64,000 nt of DNA. It comes from Prevotellaceae bacterium UBA2852 (GTDB lineage: Bacteria > Bacteroidota > Bacteroidia > Bacteroidales > Bacteroidaceae). The stretch spans positions 56,857 to 120,856 of the forward strand of contig DEFM01000033.1 of NCBI GenBank assembly GCA_002350855.1, in the 5' to 3' direction. Below are positions 57,945 through 64,000 of the stretch, piece by piece (the first letter of the stretch is position 1; each line of letters opens with the position of its first letter). Under the pieces are notes generated by a model, which made no database searches, was not told the DNA's origin, and was given only the letters and a program-made list of their open reading frames with translations. The position numbers were made by a program, and so were the translations under genes.

Positions 57945-58787
57945 TTACTTCAGTCCTGCCTTGATGCAGCGGACGATGGCGGAGTTGAAGCCGGCGTGGT
58001 CGAGTTCGTTGAGACCCTTGATGGAAATACCGCCAGGGGTGGTGACGAGGTCGATGGCTGCTTCCGGGTGAAGTCCTGTCTCGCGGAGCAATTTTACTGC
58101 ACCTTCCATTGTCTGCATGGCAATGCGCTGTGCTTCCTTCGGGTAGAACCCCATTTCTACGCCGGCTTCCATCATAGCGCGGAGGAAACGCATGACGTAT
58201 GCGATGCCGCAACCTGCCATCATCAGTCCTGAGTCCATCATTCGCTCTTCAACAACACTTACATCGCCTGCCAGACGGAACAGCTTTTCAACACGTTCGG
58301 TGGCTTCAGCCGGTGTGTTGTTGGATGCGGTGATGAAGGTCATGCTCTTTCCGAATTCTGCTGCGATGTTTGGCATACAGTAGAACAGTGGAAGTGTGGA
58401 CATACGGAGGTTGAGGGTTGACACACCCGATGTGCCTTCGAGGAAGAACTCGCGAAGTTGCTTGGTATAGATGCTTGCAGCCAATGAGCATACAACCTGA
58501 CGAGTAGGGTCGATGCTGTTGCGGATTTCCACAGCTACGCTCTTGATAAGCCAGGGCTTGACGGCAAGAATTATGACGTCAGCGTTGCGTACAGCTTCTG
58601 CATTGTTGAGTGAAGTCTGAATGTCAGGAAATTGTTGCTTCAGGCGGTCGAGGGTTGCCTGCGTTTTTGCTGTAACGCAGATATCACTGAGGTTTCCTAT
58701 TATGTCATTGCCTTTTTGTGCTGCTTTCGCAAAGCCTTTTGCCAAGGCTCCGCCCATGTTTCCAGCACCGATAATTGTTACTTTCAT
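57945..58787 (-). CDS. proC: Pyrroline-5-carboxylate reductase
   Basis: The product is 280 aa from MKVTIIGAGNMGGALAKGF (ATG 58787); the frame extends to 58826 but the extra 13 residues precede the Rossmann fold and overlap the promoter. It reduces 1-pyrroline-5-carboxylate to proline with NAD(P)H, the last step of proline synthesis, in the cytoplasm. The nucleotide-binding GAGNMG is at the N-terminus; VIILAVKPW is the usual second Rossmann signature. The C-terminal dimer domain has GLMMAGCGIAYVMRFLRAM and the family motif region LVTTPGGISIKGLNEL. It diverges from parC. Confidence 0.95.
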   Translation of the reverse strand: MKVTIIGAGNMGGALAKGFAKAAQKGNDIIGNLSDICVTAKTQATLDRLKQQFPDIQTSLNNAEAVRNADVIILAVKPWLIKSVAVEIRNSIDPTRQVVCSLAASIYTKQLREFFLEGTSGVSTLNLRMSTLPLFYCMPNIAAEFGKSMTFITASNNTPAEATERVEKLFRLAGDVSVVEERMMDSGLMMAGCGIAYVMRFLRAMMEAGVEMGFYPKEAQRIAMQTMEGAVKLLRETGLHPEAAIDLVTTPGGISIKGLNELDHAGFNSAIVRCIKAGLK

Positions 58788-58823
58788 TTCTCGTAGTGTT
58801 TTATTTGCTCGATTTTTGCGCAG

Positions 58824-58855
58824 CAAAGTTACGATTTTTTTTCGTAATATGACAA
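58824..58855 (-). promoter_or_regulatory. Promoter of proC
   Basis: Minus strand TAACTTTG (58831-58824) with TTG (58855-58853) 21 bases upstream; proC ATG at 58787. Confidence 0.65.
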
Positions 58856-58863
58856 ATAATAGT

Positions 58864-58871
58864 TATCTTTG
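58864..58871 (+). promoter_or_regulatory. Probable -7 box of parC
   Basis: TATCTTTG 21 bases before ATG 58892. No good TTG at -33. It is divergent from the proC promoter, so the two share a short AT-rich region. Confidence 0.55.
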
Positions 58872-58891
58872 CGCAAAATATATATATAAAT

Positions 58892-61774
58892 ATGAGCGAC
58901 GAAACTAAGGATTTTGAGCAAGAGGTAGCTGACGATGATGCTTTGTCGGCTGCCGAGCAAGCATATCTGGATAGTATAAACCTTCCTGAAGAATCTTCCC
59001 CCTCTGGGGGAACAGGAGGGTCTGAGGGGGCTTCAGCACCAGCTTCCGACTATGATCCATCGAAAGTTAAGGACAGCATTACCCACCATCTGAGCGGAAT
59101 GTATCAGAGCTGGTTCCTGGATTATGCGTCATACGTAATCCTCGAACGTGCCGTTCCTCATATCATGGACGGTCTCAAGCCCGTACAACGACGTATTCTC
59201 CACTCCATGAAACGTATGGACGACGGTCGCTACAACAAAGTGGCGAACATCGTAGGTCACACCATGCAGTTCCACCCTCACGGTGACGCCAGCATCAAGG
59301 ATGCACTGGTGCAGATGGGGCAGAAGGAACTGCTCGTTGACTGTCAGGGAAACTGGGGAAATATCCTCACCGGTGACGACGCTGCAGCAGGACGTTATAT
59401 CGAGGCGCGTCTTTCGAAATTCGCGCTTGACGTGGTCTTCAACCCCAAGACTACCGAATGGAAACTCTCCTATGACGGACGTAACAAGGAACCGATTGCC
59501 CTGCCGGTGAAATTTCCTCTGCTCCTTGCTCAGGGAGCTGAAGGTATTGCCGTAGGACTCAGCTGTAAGATTCTTCCTCATAACTTCAATGAACTTTGTG
59601 ATGCAGCAGTCTCGTACCTGCACAACGAACCGTTTGAACTCTATCCAGACTTCCCCACAGGCGGAAGCATTGATGTGAGCAAGTACAACGACGGTATGCG
59701 TGGTGGTGCGGTTCGTGTACGTGCTAAGATTGAGAAGCGCGACCAGAAGACCTTGGCTATTACCGAGATTCCGTTCGGAAAGACCACCGGCTCACCACAG
59801 CATCCTTCTCAGTTCATCGACTCTATTCTCAAAGCAGCCGAGAAAGGAAAGATAAAGGTGCGCAAGGTGGAGGATATGACTGCCGCAGGCGTGGAAATCC
59901 TTATCCACCTCATGCCTGGAGTCAGCAGTGACAAGACTATCGACGCACTCTATGCCTTCACCGACTGCGAGATAAGCATATCTCCCAACTGCTGTGTTAT
60001 CGACGAAAACCGTCCGCAGTTCCTCACAGTCAGCGATGTGCTTCGCCGTTCGGTAGATAATACCAAGGAACTTATAAAGCGTGAACTGGAAATCCGCCGT
60101 GGAGAACTGCTTGAACAGTTGCATTTCGCTTCGCTCGAGAAAATCTTCATCGAAGAACGTATATATAAAGGTAAGGAATTCGAGAATGCCAAGAACATGG
60201 ATGCCGCCTGTGCATACGTGGACGAGCGACTCACCCCGTTCTATCCGCAGTTCATCCGCGAGGTGACCAAGGACGATATCCTGCGCCTCATGGAAATCAA
60301 GATGGCTCGAATCCTGAAGTTCAATAAAGACAAGGCTGACGAACTCATCGCACGCCTGAAGCAGGAGATAGAGGATATCAACCGCGATTTGGCTAATCTC
60401 GTTGAGGTTACCGCACAGTGGTTCATCTTCCTCAAGAACAAGTACGGAGCAGAGCATCAGCGTCTGACCGAAATCCGTTCGTTCGACACCATCGAAGCTG
60501 CTAAGGTGGCTGAGGCAAACCAGAAACTCTATATTAACCGTGCCGAGGGATTCATCGGAACAGGACTCAAGAAGGACGAGTTTGTCACCAACTGCTCCGA
60601 CATCGACGACGTCATCCTCTTCTATCGCGACGGAACCTATAAGGTTATCAAGGTTGCTGAGAAAGTATTCGTCGGTGAGACCGAGCGCAGCAAGCGTGAG
60701 AAGCGCAAGGCGGAAATCATCCACGTGGATGTGTTCAAGAAAAACGACAAGCGTACTATATATAATGTTTGTTACAAGGACGGTGCGAGCGGTGTCAGCT
60801 ACATCAAGCGCTTCAACGTCACTTCGATGACCCGCGACCGTGAGTACGACGTGACGATGGGTACACCGAAGTCACGCATCACCTATTTCACTGCTAACTC
60901 CAACGGTGAGGCGGAAATCATCCGCGTGGTGCTCAAGCCAAACGAGAAACTCAAGAAACTGCAGCTTGAGAAGGACTTCAGCGAAATCGCCATCAAAGGT
61001 CGTGCGGCAATGGGTAATATCCTGACTAAGAACGATGTATTCCGCATCCAGCTGAAGAGCCACGGAGGCAGTACCCTCGGTGGACGCAAGGTTTGGTACG
61101 ATCCCGATGTGCAGCGAATCAACTATGATGATCACGGCACTTATCTCGGTGAATTCCAGAACGATGACAGCATCCTCGTTATACTCCCCAACGGAGAATT
61201 CTACATCACCGACTTTGATGCCAACAACCACTACGAACCCAACCTCATTCGTATTGAGAAATTCGAACCGGAGAAGGTTTGGACGGCAGTCCTCTACGAT
61301 GCCGATAACAACGGATGTCCCTATATCAAGCGATTCATGCTTGAGGCAAGCAACAAACACCAGAATTTCCTGGGCGACAATCCTGAATCCAAACTCCTCC
61401 TGCTTACCGATACTCCATATCCGAGAATCGAGATCAACTATGCAGAACCCGATTCCTTCCGCGGTCCTCTGGAAATCGATGCTGATGAGTTTATCGGTGT
61501 CAAGGGCTTCAAAGCTAAAGGAAAGCGACTCACTACCTTTATGCTCGCAAACGTAGTGGAACTCGAACCTCTCCGCCAACCTGAAGAGGATGAGGAAACT
61601 GACGAAGCTGAAGCTATGGATGAATCAGACTCTGTGGATTCTGCGGACTCTGTAGACTCTGTAGACTCTGTGGACTCTGATAACTCAGACGCTTCCGAAG
61701 ACTCTGAATCCACTGAGAAATCAGACGACGAACTCCGTGACGAGCTAACGGGACAGTTGAGGCTATTTGAATGA
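58892..61774 (+). CDS. parC: DNA topoisomerase IV subunit A (ParC-type)
   Basis: The product is 960 aa. With ParE it decatenates chromosomes by ATP-driven double-strand passage. The breakage-reunion domain starts near residue 65 (MYQSWFLDYASYVILERAVP); HIMDGLKPVQRRIL, the QFHPHGDASIKDALVQMGQ segment and AGRYIEARLSKFA with catalytic Tyr169 are all in place. ParC rather than GyrA is chosen because the C-terminal GyrA-box is not seen and the sequence follows the Bacteroidota ParC type. Residues about 35-48 (SSPSGGTGGSEGAS) are encoded by a G/C-rich palindromic element. The C-terminus ends in an acidic repeat tail (DSVDSADSVDSVDSVDSD) made by 9-bp GACTCTGTA units. The downstream gene overlaps by 4 bases (ATGA). 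Confidence 0.9.
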   Translation: MSDETKDFEQEVADDDALSAAEQAYLDSINLPEESSPSGGTGGSEGASAPASDYDPSKVKDSITHHLSGMYQSWFLDYASYVILERAVPHIMDGLKPVQRRILHSMKRMDDGRYNKVANIVGHTMQFHPHGDASIKDALVQMGQKELLVDCQGNWGNILTGDDAAAGRYIEARLSKFALDVVFNPKTTEWKLSYDGRNKEPIALPVKFPLLLAQGAEGIAVGLSCKILPHNFNELCDAAVSYLHNEPFELYPDFPTGGSIDVSKYNDGMRGGAVRVRAKIEKRDQKTLAITEIPFGKTTGSPQHPSQFIDSILKAAEKGKIKVRKVEDMTAAGVEILIHLMPGVSSDKTIDALYAFTDCEISISPNCCVIDENRPQFLTVSDVLRRSVDNTKELIKRELEIRRGELLEQLHFASLEKIFIEERIYKGKEFENAKNMDAACAYVDERLTPFYPQFIREVTKDDILRLMEIKMARILKFNKDKADELIARLKQEIEDINRDLANLVEVTAQWFIFLKNKYGAEHQRLTEIRSFDTIEAAKVAEANQKLYINRAEGFIGTGLKKDEFVTNCSDIDDVILFYRDGTYKVIKVAEKVFVGETERSKREKRKAEIIHVDVFKKNDKRTIYNVCYKDGASGVSYIKRFNVTSMTRDREYDVTMGTPKSRITYFTANSNGEAEIIRVVLKPNEKLKKLQLEKDFSEIAIKGRAAMGNILTKNDVFRIQLKSHGGSTLGGRKVWYDPDVQRINYDDHGTYLGEFQNDDSILVILPNGEFYITDFDANNHYEPNLIRIEKFEPEKVWTAVLYDADNNGCPYIKRFMLEASNKHQNFLGDNPESKLLLLTDTPYPRIEINYAEPDSFRGPLEIDADEFIGVKGFKAKGKRLTTFMLANVVELEPLRQPEEDEETDEAEAMDESDSVDSADSVDSVDSVDSDNSDASEDSESTEKSDDELRDELTGQLRLFE
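58995..59033. repeat. G/C-rich palindromic element, type 2, inside parC
   Basis: TTCCCCCTCTGGGGGAA then AGGAGGGTCTGAGGGGGC. It has the same layout as the elements at 62617 and 62752 and is read in frame near the ParC N-terminus. Confidence 0.75.
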
Positions 61775-62616
61775 AGAAAATAGTAATCATATTGTTGATG
61801 CTATGTGCTGCCGGTGTCAGGGCACAGGAAGTGGCTGACAGCACTGAAGCGGCCGTAGATAAGCATTTCCACAGCTTGATGATTGGCGGTGGTAGCGGTA
61901 ATGTGCTGGCTAGTTATCTCTCGCCTTTCAACTACACTGGAGGTAATGTACAGTTTATCCGTGAGACGAAACGCGGAATCTCACGCTTCTTCATCGGGCA
62001 CAAACCTGTGAGATTCCAGACGCTGCTCGACCTGAATTATTCGTTCCTTACCAATCCTGCAGGAAACGTGAATGAACATGACGTAGGCCTTAACTATAGC
62101 GTAAGCTGGCAGTATTACCTCGTGAACAAGGGCGAACGGCTTGACGATGCAGTGAATCCCAGCTTCAACATCCTCGCCGGACCTATGCTGACATATTCCA
62201 CAGATGGAGTGTACAATGAGCGAAACACCAATAATCCGGGAGATGTGCAGACAAATTTATCGTTGGACGCTACCTTCACCATAGAGAAGACATTCAGACT
62301 ATGGCACCGACAATGGGCTTTTCACTACCAGATGATAATCCCGATGATAGGTTTTGGCTATTTCCCTGAATACGGTCAGTCGTATTACGAAATGTTTATA
62401 CTGGATGACACCGACGACATTGTGAGTGTAACCAATATCTTCAACTCTCCCTCCATGCGTAATCTCCTCACTCTTGACGTTCCCCTTTCCAAGCACTATA
62501 AGAATACCCGCCTACGCCTCGGCTACAGCGGCAACTTAATGCAATCGAAGATCAACAACCTCCGCTATCACAAATATACCCACTCCTTCCTAATTGGTGT
62601 GACTAAGGTGTTCTAA
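61771..62616 (+). CDS. DUF3316-like outer-membrane protein
   Basis: The product is 281 aa, signal peptide MKKIVIILLMLCAAGVRA. LMIGGGSGNVLASYLSPFNYTGG near residue 37 and a C-terminal run of amphipathic strands ending YHKYTHSFLIGVTKVF indicate a small beta-barrel of the DUF3316 type, common in Bacteroides/Prevotella and of unknown role. The ATG overlaps the parC stop by 4 bases, so the two are translationally coupled, an odd pairing. A G/C-rich element follows the stop directly. Confidence 0.75.
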   Translation: MKKIVIILLMLCAAGVRAQEVADSTEAAVDKHFHSLMIGGGSGNVLASYLSPFNYTGGNVQFIRETKRGISRFFIGHKPVRFQTLLDLNYSFLTNPAGNVNEHDVGLNYSVSWQYYLVNKGERLDDAVNPSFNILAGPMLTYSTDGVYNERNTNNPGDVQTNLSLDATFTIEKTFRLWHRQWAFHYQMIIPMIGFGYFPEYGQSYYEMFILDDTDDIVSVTNIFNSPSMRNLLTLDVPLSKHYKNTRLRLGYSGNLMQSKINNLRYHKYTHSFLIGVTKVF

Positions 62617-62657
62617 GGAGGGGACCCCCTCCCGACCTCCCCCAAGGGGGAGGAGTA
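62617..62657. repeat. G/C-rich palindromic element, type 2 (copy A)
   Basis: ACCCCCTCCCGACCTCCCCC then AAGGGGGAGGAG directly after the DUF3316 stop. The reverse complement is nearly identical to 62752-62790, so A and B are an inverted pair about 95 bases apart. Confidence 0.85.
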
Positions 62658-62708
62658 GAATGAATTGAGGAGCGGAATTTGCAAATACAAATAAATGTTT
62701 AATGTATA

Positions 62709-63800
62709 ATGTTTAAGTATCTCTATAATCTATTTCATAGTTTTCGGGTAACCACTCCTCCCCTTTGGGGGAGGTTGGGAGGGGGTCTCCTCTTTTCTTC
62801 ATTCTTCATTTTAGCCTCCTGTGTCGATTCCGAGTATTCCTCTGTTGATACTCCGCAGAATAATTTTGAGGTGTTGTGGAAACTGATGGATGAGCACTAT
62901 TGCTTCTTTGACTATAAGAAAGAGACAATCGGAGTTGACTGGTATGAGGTACGTGCCCGCTACAGCAAGAAGATCAATCCGGAAATGTCGAAAACCCAGT
63001 TGTTTGAAGTGATGTGTCAGATGGTAGGGGAGTTGCGCGACGGACATGTGAATATCGGAGCGACCTTCGACCTTGCACGCAACTGGAGCTATTTTGAAGA
63101 TTATCCCCGCAACTTCAACACGGAACTGGTCGAAGATTATCTCGGCAATTCCAATGAATACAGCATTGCCGGTGGACTCAAATACCGAATCCTGGATGAT
63201 AATGTGGCTTACGTGCGTTGTGCTTCGTTCGACAACACCATTGGTGATGGCAACCTTTCTTTGATGCTCGATGCCCTTCGTCACTGTCATGGTATGATTA
63301 TAGACATCCGTAACAACGGAGGCGGTCTTCTCACCGATGCAGAAGATCTGGCTGAGCGTTTCACAAACGAACCTACACTCGTTGGGTATATGTATCATAA
63401 AACGGGCAAGGGACATAATGACTTCTCTTCTCCGGAACCGGTATATATCTATCCTGATCCCAGTATTCGTTGGCAAAAGCCCGTAGTTGTGCTTACCAAC
63501 CGCAAGGTCTTCAGTGCTGCCAACGACTTCGTGAAGGCGATGCGTGAGTTCCCGCTGGTAACAATCATGGGTGACACTACTGGTGGAGGCAGCGGCATGC
63601 CGTTCACTCTGGAAATGCCCAACGGCTGGAGTGTGCGTTATTCTGCAGTTGTAACTCTCGACGCAGACAAGAATCACATTGAATTCGGAATCGAACCGGA
63701 CATAGTCTGTTCTTTAGATTCTGCCCAGCTCCTCCTTCATCGTGACTCGATGATAGAGACAGCCCGCAAGTTCATCCTCGACAAAGCAAACGCACAATAA
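62709..63800 (+). CDS. S41 family peptidase lipoprotein
   Basis: The product is 363 aa from ATG 62709. The hydrophobic LLFSSFFILASC gives a lipobox (Cys about 37). The protease fold has ELRDGHVNIG, MIIDIRNNGGGLLTDAEDLA and VVVLTNRKVFSAANDFVKAM with candidate nucleophile Ser269, followed by IMGDTTGGGSGMPF. This is the S41 (C-terminal-processing/tricorn) type, here without a recognisable PDZ domain. Residues about 15-27 (VTTPPLWGRLGGG) are encoded by the inverted G/C-rich element, inserted in or just before the signal peptide. A later start is possible but no in-frame ATG precedes the lipobox. Acts at the cell envelope; substrate unknown. Confidence 0.85.
   Translation: MFKYLYNLFHSFRVTTPPLWGRLGGGLLFSSFFILASCVDSEYSSVDTPQNNFEVLWKLMDEHYCFFDYKKETIGVDWYEVRARYSKKINPEMSKTQLFEVMCQMVGELRDGHVNIGATFDLARNWSYFEDYPRNFNTELVEDYLGNSNEYSIAGGLKYRILDDNVAYVRCASFDNTIGDGNLSLMLDALRHCHGMIIDIRNNGGGLLTDAEDLAERFTNEPTLVGYMYHKTGKGHNDFSSPEPVYIYPDPSIRWQKPVVVLTNRKVFSAANDFVKAMREFPLVTIMGDTTGGGSGMPFTLEMPNGWSVRYSAVVTLDADKNHIEFGIEPDIVCSLDSAQLLLHRDSMIETARKFILDKANAQ
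62752..62790. repeat. G/C-rich palindromic element, type 2 (copy B) inside the peptidase gene
   Basis: CTCCTCCCCTTTGGGGGAGG then TTGGGAGGGGGTCTCC, the inverted counterpart of 62617-62657, translated as part of the peptidase N-terminus. Confidence 0.85.
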
Positions 63801-63809
63801 TTTTTCTTT

Positions 63810-63907
63810 CAACATCGCACTTCGTGCTAAGATTAACAAGATTAATAAGATTTCTATATAATCATTGTAATCATTTTAATCCTTTAATCATAGTGCGCAG
63901 CACGTTG
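63810..63907. repeat. MITE-like palindromic element, copy c
   Basis: CAACATCGCACTTCGTGCTA ... TAGTGCGCAGCACGTTG, the same as copies a and b at 57334 and 57440, lying 10 bases after the S41 peptidase stop. Confidence 0.8.
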
Positions 63908-63916
63908 TTTTATTTT

Positions 63917-64000
63917 CAACATCGCACTTCGTGCTAAGATTAATATGATTAATATGATTTAAACGATTATTTAAACCAAAACCGAGAAGAACCCTTTCGT
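63917..64000. repeat. MITE-like palindromic element, copy d (left part)
   Basis: Starts with the same CAACATCGCACTTCGTGCTA end, 10 bases after copy c, and diverges before the window edge; no right end is visible. Confidence 0.6.

Noticed and set aside
62617..62790. Invertible phase-variation promoter
   Set aside because: The inverted repeats fit, but no TAnnTTTG promoter lies between them and no invertase gene is in the window; kept only as a possibility in the findings.

Overview
The window looks like chromosomal DNA of a Bacteroidota member, most likely Prevotella-like. Three things point there: at least seven matches to the Bacteroidota promoter (TTG, about 19-21 bases, then TAnnTTTG), a run of fimbrillin-type lipoproteins with DUF3868/DUF3575 and DUF5119 partners, and large secreted proteins with the short C-terminal tail usual in this group. 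No rRNA, tRNA or CRISPR array was seen.

Left part (1-14160). A PL11-type rhamnogalacturonan lyase (cut by the window edge) diverges from a plus-strand run of a GH128-like hydrolase, a GH51 arabinofuranosidase and, one base after it, a Cas4-like nuclease/superfamily 1 helicase. Convergent to it lie an acyl-CoA synthetase and a compact tatA-tatC-polyferredoxin operon, in which the ferredoxin protein carries an internal twin-arginine signal.

Middle (14161-37741). A long non-coding stretch with hairpins is followed by a plus-strand fimbrial locus: a DUF3868/OmpA/DUF3575-like outer-membrane protein, a DUF5119-like lipoprotein and a fimbrillin. A REP-associated transposase (RAYT) with its own promoter and an internal 42-bp repeat tract comes next, then three more fimbrillins, a 1914-aa secreted protein, a fimbrillin and a 1080-aa FISUMP-like tip candidate. 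A seventh fimbrillin sits on the minus strand.

Right-centre (37788-56855). One uninterrupted 19-kb minus-strand gene encodes a 6355-aa secreted protein. It has 18 modules, each marked by a W..(x)GDPY-type motif, spaced about 232-293 aa (11 intervals) or 375-449 aa (6 intervals), and ends in a sorting-like tail. I do not recognise the family. It is the strongest candidate for something undescribed, probably a giant adhesin or matrix protein working with the fimbrillins.

Right end (56856-64000). A repeat-rich intergenic region is followed by proC (minus) and, diverging, parC, a DUF3316 protein and an S41 peptidase lipoprotein.

Across the window are many short repeats: 8- and 10-bp tandem arrays, several of which start at stop codons; G/C-rich palindromic elements, two of them inside coding sequences; and about 100-bp MITE-like hairpin elements. 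The RAYT is a plausible mover for some of these.
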